NCBI GenBank assembly: GCA_964468415.1
Contig: CAYXUS010000038.1
Span: 1 to 23,818, forward strand
Length of the DNA: 23,818 nt
Origin: Caldithrix sp964468415
Lineage (GTDB): Bacteria; Calditrichota; Calditrichia; Calditrichales; Calditrichaceae
Direction of reading: 5' to 3'
Program-made: the position numbers and the translations under genes
Notes under the pieces: generated by a model
The model's input: only the letters and a program-made list of their open reading frames with translations
Told to the model about the DNA's origin: nothing
Database searches by the model: none
Shown here: one piece after another, positions 7,218 through 13,998 of the stretch
How the letters are laid out: each line of letters opens with the position of its first letter
How positions within the stretch are numbered: the first letter of the stretch is position 1

Positions 7218-8483
7218 ATGAGTAAACATTTCGAAAAAAGAAAGCAAGCGGCCGTTGCGGTTAATCGGTTTTATTCGGGATCAACCTCCGGCGATGCAAG
7301 CGATTCAAAGGCCTATCAGGAACTGGCCCTAAAATACGAACTTTTACTCAAACGGTTTAACGAGCTGGAAAAAATTTATTATTTTCACAAAGCGGTTTTA
7401 CAAAATTTAACCAGCGGGATTTTAATTATTAACTTAAAAGGCAAAATTATCTTCGCCAATCGCTCGGCATTGGACCTTCTAAAGTACGAATATTTGCAAA
7501 TTCAGGGGATGAGCATAGCCCGTCTGTTTGCCGATCAAAAAGAAGGGGAATACTTTATCACCCGGCTTCTGGAAGAAAAGGCTTTGTTTAAAAGTCGCGA
7601 AACCTATTTTTTGACCGGAGAAAACGATGTGGTTCCGATTGGGTTAACCACCTCGCCGTTTAATAATATTGAAAATCACAACACCGAGGGGTACATTGTT
7701 CATTTTAGTAACATTGCCACCCAATTGGAGCAGCGTAAACAACTGGAACGCATGGAACGATTGGCTACTTTGGGGGAACTGGCCGCAGGTATTGCTCACG
7801 AAATCAAAAATCCGTTGGCCGGTATGAAAGCGGCAACGCAGGTGCTTCAGGAAAGTTTTAAACCCGATGATTTTCGTTCGCAGCTGGTCGTACGCGTGCT
7901 TAAAGAAATCGATCGCAGTAACGAATTGCTTTCGCGATTCTTCGATTTTACACGGCCGCGGAAACCGGTTCAGGATTTTCATGATATTGAAATGCTTATC
8001 GATGGTATTTATCTTTTATTAGCGCCGAGATTCAAGAAAAAGAAGATTCGCTTTTTCAAAGAATTTGCCAACGAGCTGCCCCGTGTTTTCGTGGATGCCG
8101 GGCAAATGGAGCAGGTTATCATGAATTTGTTCCTGAATGCCGTTGATGCCATGCCCCAGGGCGGCGAACTCAAAGTTACCACGTGCATGGTGCCTCAGGT
8201 GGTTCTGCAAGACGGTCATGCGCCTCAAAAAGCGGTTTGCGTAAAAATTTCCGATACCGGTATGGGCATTCGTCCGGAAAACATCGAGAAAATTTTCAAT
8301 CCTTTTTTTACAACCAAGAGCAGTGGGGTGGGGCTGGGACTTTCCATTACCAATCGTCTGGTGGTGGAGAACGGCGGAAAAATAGAAGTGGAATCATCAC
8401 CGGGTAACGGAGCAACATTTTCCATCTATTTCCCGGTGCATCAAGAAGAAGAGCCAGCAAATCATGAGGCAAAATCATGGTAA
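7218..8483 (+). CDS. Soluble PAS-domain sensor histidine kinase, NtrB-like
   Basis: A 421-residue kinase with no visible membrane segment. There is a coiled N-terminal stretch (about 30-55), a PAS domain (about 56-170, with GKIIFANRSALDLL), and a HisKA domain with the H-box AGIAHEIKNPLAG, in which H194 is the phospho-acceptor. The HATPase domain follows: N-box NLFLNAVDAMP with N307, G1 DTGMG at 346-350, and G2 GVGLGLS at 370-376. The order and motifs resemble NtrB/AtoS-type kinases. The following response regulator overlaps by seven bases and is its likely partner. It is the first gene of the cluster leading to the MglA-like GTPase, so it may feed a signal into that module; that link is inferred from position only. 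Confidence 0.93.
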   Translation: MSKHFEKRKQAAVAVNRFYSGSTSGDASDSKAYQELALKYELLLKRFNELEKIYYFHKAVLQNLTSGILIINLKGKIIFANRSALDLLKYEYLQIQGMSIARLFADQKEGEYFITRLLEEKALFKSRETYFLTGENDVVPIGLTTSPFNNIENHNTEGYIVHFSNIATQLEQRKQLERMERLATLGELAAGIAHEIKNPLAGMKAATQVLQESFKPDDFRSQLVVRVLKEIDRSNELLSRFFDFTRPRKPVQDFHDIEMLIDGIYLLLAPRFKKKKIRFFKEFANELPRVFVDAGQMEQVIMNLFLNAVDAMPQGGELKVTTCMVPQVVLQDGHAPQKAVCVKISDTGMGIRPENIEKIFNPFFTTKSSGVGLGLSITNRLVVENGGKIEVESSPGNGATFSIYFPVHQEEEPANHEAKSW

Positions 8484-8842
8484 AGCGCATTTTGATTGTG
8501 GATGACGAAGAAACATTGACCTTCAGCCTGTACCAAAGTTTTATTTTGTCCAAACATCCTTACGAGGTTGTAACTGCGGGAACGGGCGAAGAAGCTCTGG
8601 AAAAATGTGCCGAACAACCTTTTGATTTGATTATTACCGATATCTTCCTTCCCGGAATATCGGGGTTCGAAGTGTTGCAGAGTATTAAACAAAAATCTCC
8701 GGACTCTAAAGTGATTGTGATTACCGCATACGGCTCGGAAGAAAAAAGGGAAGAAGCAATGAACGGAGGAGCATTGCTGTACATCGAAAAACCGTTCGAT
8801 ATTATTGAGTTCAAACAAAAAGTAATGGAAATATTGGAATAG
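8477..8842 (+). CDS. Single-domain response regulator
   Basis: A 121-residue receiver domain with no output domain. The acidic pocket is D9/D10, the phosphorylation site D55 (ITDIFLPG), the switch threonine T83 (VITAYG) and the conserved lysine K105 (IEKPFD). Such CheY-like proteins act by binding a partner. It overlaps the kinase gene by seven bases with GAGG seven bases before its ATG. Its stop codon directly abuts the next ATG, so it is co-expressed with the PATAN-roadblock protein, a candidate target. That partnership is inferred. Confidence 0.93.
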   Translation: MVKRILIVDDEETLTFSLYQSFILSKHPYEVVTAGTGEEALEKCAEQPFDLIITDIFLPGISGFEVLQSIKQKSPDSKVIVITAYGSEEKREEAMNGGALLYIEKPFDIIEFKQKVMEILE

Positions 8843-9487
8843 ATGGCTTTAGTAGGCAATTTAAAAGATATTAAACTGGCAAATTTGGTGCAACTTAACT
8901 GCATGGAACACAATACGGCCAAATTGACCATCGAATACAATGGGAAATATGGCTTTGTGTATTTCGAAGGCGGTCAGGTAGTCCATGCGGAATTTGATCC
9001 ATTTATCGGTGAAGAAGCCTTCTTTCGCTTGTTGCGTTTGTACACGGGGAATTTTAAGGTCGAAAGCGGCATCCGGGCACCGGCCAAAACCATTTCGGCC
9101 AGTTGGAACAATTTGCTGTTGGAAGGCTTGCACCGTTTAGACGCTCAAGACCAGAAATCCGGTGTAAATTTTAAGAATTTGTTTGAACGTTTGTTTACCA
9201 TTAAAGGGGTAAAACGCATTGCCGTGTTTGATGTGGACGGGAATGTAAAGGCCAAGAGTCATCCGGAAATTCCCGATACCTGGCCTATTGCCGCGCTGGT
9301 AACCTACGAAGCGGAACGCATCGGAAACAGCATGCATTTAAAATCGCCGCAGTTTGTCAGCGTGAATATGGGTAGCCAAAGCTGGATAATTATGCCGCAG
9401 AAAAAGGGTGATTTTTTGTTGCTGGAGGTGGGAAAGAAAACCCGGCTGGATTTAATTCTGCCGCTTATTAAAAAGGCCGTTGGGTAA
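8843..9487 (+). CDS. PATAN (DUF4388) domain fused to a roadblock/LC7-like domain
   Basis: A 214-residue protein in two parts. Residues 1-103 match the DUF4388/PATAN pattern: GNLKDIKLANLVQL at the start, FEGGQVVHAEF (41-51), IGEEAFFRLLRLYTGNF (55-71) and a final NNLLLEGLHRLD helix. PATAN domains are signalling modules often next to receiver domains. Residues about 108-214 show the alpha-beta-beta-alpha-beta-beta-beta-alpha order of the roadblock/LC7 fold (VKRIAVFDVDGNV, a helix from about 147, strands FVSVNMGSQSWIIM and DFLLLEVG, and a final helix). Roadblock proteins dimerise and bind small GTPases. The ATG follows the response-regulator stop with no gap. The PATAN call is firm; the roadblock call is from predicted topology. 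Confidence 0.75.
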   Translation: MALVGNLKDIKLANLVQLNCMEHNTAKLTIEYNGKYGFVYFEGGQVVHAEFDPFIGEEAFFRLLRLYTGNFKVESGIRAPAKTISASWNNLLLEGLHRLDAQDQKSGVNFKNLFERLFTIKGVKRIAVFDVDGNVKAKSHPEIPDTWPIAALVTYEAERIGNSMHLKSPQFVSVNMGSQSWIIMPQKKGDFLLLEVGKKTRLDLILPLIKKAVG

Positions 9488-9493
9488 ACGTGG

Positions 9494-9940
9494 ATGGGAG
9501 TTATGCCGCAAACTATTTTAAAAGAAATTCAGAATATCGATTCCGTGGAAATGGTGGCAATTTGTTCGTTTAAAGGAGAAATCGGTTTTAGGCTGGGCGA
9601 GTTATTGCCGGAAGCCGATTTAAAGGCCATAGCCATCCATCTTGTTCGGGCCTTTGCCGCCTTAAAGGTGGTGGACAAGCCTCCTATTCACATGGAAATT
9701 TATTGGCAAAATCATTTTTTACATGCGCGTTTTGGCGACGGATTTGTCATTATCACGATTTGCAATACCCTGGAAGTAATGTCTTTGCTCCGCATCACCT
9801 TAAACGTGGCGCTGGCTAATTTATTGCAAAACAAAACATTCCTGAAATGGCTAAAAAAGCATTCGGCGGATGCGCTTAAACAGTTGCGGCGCGGCTCTTT
9901 TGATGAACATGAGATCAGCCTGATTTCTCAGTTTAGTTAA
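9494..9940 (+). CDS. Stand-alone roadblock/LC7-like protein
   Basis: A 148-residue protein whose strand and helix order fits the roadblock/LC7 fold: helix ILKEIQNI, strand pair VEMVAICSFKGEIGF, long helix EADLKAIAIHLVRAF, three strands including HMEIYWQNHFLHARFG and FVIITIC, then helix SLLRITLNVALANLL. About 35 extra charged residues follow. It carries no catalytic motif. By analogy with MglB it may dimerise and contact the MglA-like GTPase encoded downstream. Two starts are possible: ATG 9494 and ATG 9503. GGATGGGAG lies too close to the second (two-base spacing), so I keep 9494, without much certainty. It lies six bases after the PATAN-roadblock gene. Confidence 0.65.
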   Translation: MGVMPQTILKEIQNIDSVEMVAICSFKGEIGFRLGELLPEADLKAIAIHLVRAFAALKVVDKPPIHMEIYWQNHFLHARFGDGFVIITICNTLEVMSLLRITLNVALANLLQNKTFLKWLKKHSADALKQLRRGSFDEHEISLISQFS

Positions 9941-9974
9941 AAACGTGGAATAGAAAACAGCAAATTGAGTGCCT

Positions 9975-10436
9975 ATGGAACTAAATAAGTTTGCAGTATG
10001 CCAACTGGTTGCGGGAAAAATTCCCGGCGAAGTAACGCTAAATTCGATGGAATGGGCCATTATTACCCAAATCGATGGCGAACATACGGTTCAGCAAATT
10101 GCCCAAAAATTAACCTTTTCGGATGCCGAAGCCATTATGATTTTTAATTCGTTGCTTTCCAAAGGGCTTATTGAAATTATTGCAATTAAACAGCCCGAAT
10201 TAAAAACAGTACCTCCCGCGTTTTTTACCCAGTTGGAAAAAATTCTCATTCGTTTTATCGGGCCGGTAGCGGTGTATGTGATTAATGATACCTTGTTGGA
10301 ATTGAATGCGAGACGCGAAAAATTTCCGAAAAATCTGGCACCCGAATTGATCGAACTTCTAAGCGACGAAATCAGTGATGACAATAAAAAAATTCAATTT
10401 CAAAAACAGATGCTGGAACTTTTAAAGAGGTATTAG
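9975..10436 (+). CDS. Winged-helix protein with a roadblock-associated C-terminal domain (DUF8082-like)
   Basis: A 153-residue protein. Residues 18-70 look like a winged-helix domain (MEWAIITQIDGEHTVQQI, then a helix, then LLSKGLIEII). This form is common in signalling proteins next to DUF4388 and does not by itself prove DNA binding. Residues 83-150 contain FIGPVAVYVIND, then PELIELLSDEISDDNKKIQF. They resemble the helical C-terminal domain (IGP-A-x-x-hydrophobic, then LLxxEIxD) found at the end of bacterial kinases, cyclases and roadblock-associated proteins. The ATG at 9975 has only GAG nearby; an in-frame GTG at 9969 is an alternative that adds two residues. The next gene begins two bases after its stop. 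Function unknown, probably an adaptor of the GTPase module. Confidence 0.6.
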   Translation: MELNKFAVCQLVAGKIPGEVTLNSMEWAIITQIDGEHTVQQIAQKLTFSDAEAIMIFNSLLSKGLIEIIAIKQPELKTVPPAFFTQLEKILIRFIGPVAVYVINDTLLELNARREKFPKNLAPELIELLSDEISDDNKKIQFQKQMLELLKRY

Positions 10437-10438
10437 TC

Positions 10439-11197
10439 GTGCGTAAGTTTTTTAGTATTCGCTGGAAAATCAGCTCCATTTTAATCCTTAGCAATTTAAT
10501 TTTGGGGCTTGTGCTTATTATTCTGGTAAGCCGAACCGTAAGCGAAAGCCTGCACAAAGAGCTGATCGAACGGGGTAAATTAATTGGTGAAAATTTGGCC
10601 ACAAACAGTGCCGATATGATTCTGGAAAAGGACCGTCAAGGTATTAAACATTTAATTACCAATAATTTGAATTTCGAAAGCCTGAGCTACATTATTATCT
10701 ATGACGACCAGGGGGAAATTTTAAGTGATACCTTTAACGGGCAAATTCCTCCGTCTTTGAAAATTTCCAAAAAAGAAATTTCGAGTATGCACCAAACTAA
10801 TTCCGTACATTTACTAAACATTCCACGAATTCATGCCGAATGTTACGATATCTGGATACCGGTGGAAGATGGTTACATCGGTTATGTCCGCGTGGGCATG
10901 AATACGGACTATGTGCGAAACGCAGTTTATCAGACCATTAAACTGATTATTGTGACCATATTGCTTGTAACCCTGGCGGGCCTTGTTGTGGTGATCTTTC
11001 TGGCGGGGCGTTTAATCAAGCCCATCATCTTTTTAACCCAACGCGCCGATGAAATAAGTCAGGGAAAATTGGAAGAATCGGTGACAATTAAGACCGGTGA
11101 CGAAATAGAAAAGCTTTCGGAAGCGTTAGAGCGATTAAGAGAATCGGTCAAAATAGCGCTTGACCGTTTAAAGCAATATCAATCCCTTCGAATGTAA
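10439..11197 (+). CDS. Membrane receptor with extracytoplasmic sensor and HAMP, no output domain
   Basis: A 252-residue protein with membrane segment 1 (about 11-30), an extracytoplasmic domain (31-166, with a Cache-like strand pattern SYIIIYDDQGEIL and GYIGYVRVGMN), membrane segment 2 (167-190) and a HAMP domain (190-243, starting KPIIFLTQRADEISQGKL and continuing EIEKLSEALERLRES). It stops there with no kinase, cyclase or methyl-accepting domain, which is unusual for a HAMP receptor. The GTG start has AAAGAGG eight bases upstream. It lies two bases after the winged-helix gene and 25 before the MglB-like gene. It may pass its signal through protein contacts with the soluble kinase or roadblock proteins of the cluster; this is inferred. 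Confidence 0.8.
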   Translation: MRKFFSIRWKISSILILSNLILGLVLIILVSRTVSESLHKELIERGKLIGENLATNSADMILEKDRQGIKHLITNNLNFESLSYIIIYDDQGEILSDTFNGQIPPSLKISKKEISSMHQTNSVHLLNIPRIHAECYDIWIPVEDGYIGYVRVGMNTDYVRNAVYQTIKLIIVTILLVTLAGLVVVIFLAGRLIKPIIFLTQRADEISQGKLEESVTIKTGDEIEKLSEALERLRESVKIALDRLKQYQSLRM

Positions 11198-11222
11198 ACA
11201 TATTTATTAAGAGGAAGACGCT

Positions 11223-11735
11223 ATGGTACAAACGCGTAAATTAAAAGACGGAAGTCGTCAGGTCATTTTAAATGGCAAACAGTACGAAGCCATCACGAAA
11301 GTGCTCTCCGAACTGGCGGTTAAAACCAAGGCTTCGGCCATTTTGTTCGCCGATATGAGCGGGCAGTTGATCAGCCAGCGGGGTAATACGGAAGACATGA
11401 ACACGACCGTGCTTTCGGCTTTGGCTGCCAGCGACTTTGCAGCGACCTCTGAAATGGCTAAATTAGTGGGGGAAGAAGCCAAATTTAAGCTGCTTTTCCA
11501 CGAAGGCGAAAAACGAAACGTCTATCTTTCCAATGTGGGAGACGATTTCTTTTTGGTCGTGGTTTTTGATGTGAGCGTTACTCTGGGCCTCATCCGCATT
11601 TACACAAAAAAAGCCATCGAAGATTTGCTGGAAGCGCTGAGTCAGGAAGGCGATGAATCCGAAAGCACCGATAAAATCATCGATTCCGATTTCAGTTCGC
11701 TTTTAGGGGATGCATTGGATGATAATTTTAAATAA
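11223..11735 (+). CDS. MglB-like roadblock/LC7 protein, candidate GTPase-activating partner
   Basis: A 170-residue protein with a roadblock/LC7 domain at about 15-140: helix YEAITKVLSELAVKT, strands ASAILFADMSGQLISQRG, a helix with AASDFAATSEMAKLVG, strands KFKLLFHEGEKRNVYLS and FFLVVVFD, and helix SVTLGLIRIYTKKAIEDLL. The AASDFAATxEMAxxVG stretch is typical of MglB-type regulators. An acidic tail of about 30 residues follows. MglB proteins form dimers that stimulate GTP hydrolysis by MglA and mark the cell's lagging pole in Myxococcus. AGAGGAAG lies just upstream of the ATG. The MglA-like gene is 105 bases downstream. Confidence 0.82.
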   Translation: MVQTRKLKDGSRQVILNGKQYEAITKVLSELAVKTKASAILFADMSGQLISQRGNTEDMNTTVLSALAASDFAATSEMAKLVGEEAKFKLLFHEGEKRNVYLSNVGDDFFLVVVFDVSVTLGLIRIYTKKAIEDLLEALSQEGDESESTDKIIDSDFSSLLGDALDDNFK

Positions 11736-11840
11736 ATTACCTTTTCTGTAAAACGGATGCTATTTGTTGATAAAAGAAACGGAAAACAGTTAGTGTTTTA
11801 ATTAAACTGGGAAAGTCGATTTTAAGTAAAGAGGAACAGG

Positions 11841-12425
11841 ATGTTTATTAACTGGGCATTACAGGAGATCAATCTTAAAATTGTTTATTACGGACCGGGC
11901 ATGAGTGGAAAGACAACGAATCTGGAATACATCCACTCCAAATTGGATCCTTCATTAAAAGGTGAATTGGTTTCGCTGAAAACCAAAGAAGACCGTACCA
12001 TTTTTTTTGACTTCATGCAAATTGAAGTAGGGCGCATTAAAGGGAAAAAGCCCAAGTTTAATCTGTACACCGTTCCGGGGCAGGTTTATTACGCTTCCAG
12101 CCGTAAGGTTATTTTGAACGGCGTCGATGGAATCGTATTTGTGGCCGATTCCCAGCCGCACCGTATGGAAGCCAACATCGAAACCCTGCTCGATCTGGAA
12201 GAAAACCTGAAGCAGGAAGGCCACAGCCTGGATAATTTCCCCTGGGTCATTCAATACAACAAAAGGGATTTACCCGGAGTCGAGCCGGTGGAAGTTCTGC
12301 AAAAACGCCTGAACTTTTTTAACGTACCTCACTTTGAGGCAGTTGCCGTTCGGGGTGACGGGGTGTTCGATACCTTAAAAGCGGTGATTAATTTGGTGGT
12401 ACGGCACATTCAGGATCAATTGTAA
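11841..12425 (+). CDS. mglA: MglA-like small Ras-family GTPase
   Basis: A 194-residue GTPase of normal MglA length. It has the P-loop GPGMSGKTT (18-26), switch I with R52 (TKEDRTIFFDF), the MglA-specific switch II motif TVPGQ (77-81) in place of the Ras DxxGQ, and the base-recognition motif NKRD (140-143). R52 and Q81 match the arginine and glutamine that complete the active site when MglA meets MglB in the Thermus/Myxococcus system. In known bacteria MglA-GTP marks one pole and controls gliding or pilus motility. GAGGA is five bases before the ATG. The 105-base gap upstream may hold its own promoter, but I see no convincing boxes. A hairpin terminator follows. Confidence 0.95.
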   Translation: MFINWALQEINLKIVYYGPGMSGKTTNLEYIHSKLDPSLKGELVSLKTKEDRTIFFDFMQIEVGRIKGKKPKFNLYTVPGQVYYASSRKVILNGVDGIVFVADSQPHRMEANIETLLDLEENLKQEGHSLDNFPWVIQYNKRDLPGVEPVEVLQKRLNFFNVPHFEAVAVRGDGVFDTLKAVINLVVRHIQDQL

Positions 12426-12462
12426 AAAGTTTTTATCCTTATCCAAATTTCCGTATTTTTAC

Positions 12463-12500
12463 GCCTTCCCCTAATTGTTTTAGGAGAAGGCTTTTTTATT
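12463..12500 (+). terminator. Rho-independent terminator after mglA
   Basis: The stem GCCTTC-C-CCTAA pairs with TTAGG-A-GAAGGC with one internal mismatch. A short loop and then TTTTTTATT (12492-12500) complete it. It lies 38 bases after the mglA stop and closes the signalling cluster. Confidence 0.75.
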
Positions 12501-12605
12501 TGTAGCCGTAGTTTGGTTTTTGCTATTGCAAGAGAATTGAATCGCGTTGAACCTGCCCTCCGCTATGTGAAGGGCTGCTAAACGGGAGGATGCACCATCG
12601 CAACA

Positions 12606-13907
12606 GTGGACGCTCAAAAAAAAGAACGCCGCCGTCTGAGACGCGAAATTTTTGCCTGGACTTTGTACGATTTTGCCAACACATCCTACAGCGTTATCGT
12701 TGTAACGGTGGTTTACGCCATTTATTTTAAGAAATACATTGTTGGCGACTACACCATTGCTCTGGGACAATGGGTGCGCAATCCCGGCGATTTTTTGTGG
12801 GGGCTCGGGGGCTCGCTTTCCATGTCGATTGTGGCTTTAAGTGCGCCCATTATGGGGGCCGTGGCCGACTATAGCAACAGAAAAAAATTATTTCTGTTTA
12901 TTTACACCATGTTGTGCATTACCGCTACGGCCATGCTCTATTATTTGCAACCGGGCATGATCGTTCAAGGGGTTTTGCTGTTTATTCTGGGCAATCTGGG
13001 CTTTGAAGGAGCACTGGTTTTTTACAACGGTTTTTTACCGCAAATTTCCCGTCCCGATAACATCGGAAAAATTTCAGGCTATGGTTTCGCGCTGGGCTAT
13101 GTCGGGTCGCTCATCTCGCTGCTGATCGCTTTGCCTTATGCCAGCAGGGCCTTTGCGCACAACGACCTTTCGCTGATGCGGCCCACGTTTGTTTGGGCGG
13201 CGCTTTTCTTTTTTACGTTTTCGTTGCCGTTCTTTGTGCTTGTCAAAGAGCGTGTGGTGCGCGTGCCCGATGCCACCAAAAATTATTTTAGAGCCGGGTA
13301 CGAGCGTACTGTCAAAACTCTAAAACGCATTCGTGAATTTCCTCAAATTACCCGATTTTTGACGGCCTACTTCATTTACATCGACGGGGTAAACACGGTC
13401 ATTTATTTTAGCGGAATTTATGCCAGCACCACGCTGGGAATGACCGTGCAGCAGGTGATCCAGTTTTTTGCCGTGGTGCAGTCATCAGCCATTTCGGGCT
13501 CGTATGTTTTTGGCTACTTAACGGATAAATTTGGCCCCAAGAAGACGATCATGATTACGCTGTTTCTGTGGATTACTGTGGCCGTGGGGGCGGTTCTTTC
13601 TTACAACATAAAAACTTTTTACGTGGTGGGACTCATCGCAGGCATTGCGATGGGCGCTTCGCAGTCGGCCAGCAGGGCATTAATGGGACGGTTGGTGCCG
13701 GAAGGCATGGAAGCCGAATTTTACGGGTTTTATGCCCTAATGGGTAAGTTCTCTTCGATTTTAGGCCCGCTGGTCTTTGGGCTGGTTTCCATGATTACCG
13801 GGAATCAACGCTACGCCATTTTCTCACTGCTCGTTTTCTTCGTAGCGGGATTGTTTTTGATTTCCCGGGTTGACGAAAGCGTGACCTATAAAAAAGTTGT
13901 CTTGTAG
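12606..13907 (+). CDS. MFS transporter, UMF1 (Atg22-like) family
   Basis: A 433-residue polytopic membrane protein with about 12 hydrophobic segments. It opens with a basic stretch and then FAWTLYDFANTSYSV, the signature of the UMF1 branch of the major facilitator superfamily. Further typical pieces are APIMGAVADYSNRKK after the second or third helix, GYVGSLISLL, and GASQSASRALMGRLVPEG in the C-terminal half. The substrate is not known for bacterial members. Start: GTG at 12606 is the first standard start in a frame that opens after a stop at 12579-12581. The strong GGGAGGA (12584-12590) is 15 bases before it, an unusually long gap; an ATC codon at 12597 would be ideally spaced. It probably has its own promoter in 12502-12583, but none is clear. 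Confidence 0.87.
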   Translation: MDAQKKERRRLRREIFAWTLYDFANTSYSVIVVTVVYAIYFKKYIVGDYTIALGQWVRNPGDFLWGLGGSLSMSIVALSAPIMGAVADYSNRKKLFLFIYTMLCITATAMLYYLQPGMIVQGVLLFILGNLGFEGALVFYNGFLPQISRPDNIGKISGYGFALGYVGSLISLLIALPYASRAFAHNDLSLMRPTFVWAALFFFTFSLPFFVLVKERVVRVPDATKNYFRAGYERTVKTLKRIREFPQITRFLTAYFIYIDGVNTVIYFSGIYASTTLGMTVQQVIQFFAVVQSSAISGSYVFGYLTDKFGPKKTIMITLFLWITVAVGAVLSYNIKTFYVVGLIAGIAMGASQSASRALMGRLVPEGMEAEFYGFYALMGKFSSILGPLVFGLVSMITGNQRYAIFSLLVFFVAGLFLISRVDESVTYKKVVL

Positions 13908-13936
13908 GGTAAATTTTGTAATTTGTACGGCGGCGG

Positions 13937-13959
13937 TTCCCTTCTTTTTTGCAAGGGAA
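13937..13959. other. Small perfect hairpin between transporter and peptidase genes
   Basis: TTCCCTT (13937-13943) and AAGGGAA (13953-13959) form a 7-base-pair perfect stem around a 9-base loop. No T-run follows on either strand, so this is at best a weak terminator or an mRNA-end structure. Confidence 0.4.
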
Positions 13960-13998
13960 AAGTAAAATATCAACCAACGAATTTAGGTGATATTAAAT

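Noticed and set aside
9975..10436. DNA-binding transcription regulator
   Set aside because: The winged-helix form is present, but this variant is common in signalling adaptors and the context is a GTPase module. No operator-like repeats were seen nearby.
11736..11840. Separate promoter for mglA in the 105-base gap
   Set aside because: TTGATA is present, but no acceptable -10 box stands at the right distance.
12551..12580. Attenuator or riboswitch from the GCCCT...AGGGC pair before the transporter gene
   Set aside because: The stem is only five base pairs with a long loop and no T-run; not enough to support a regulatory RNA.
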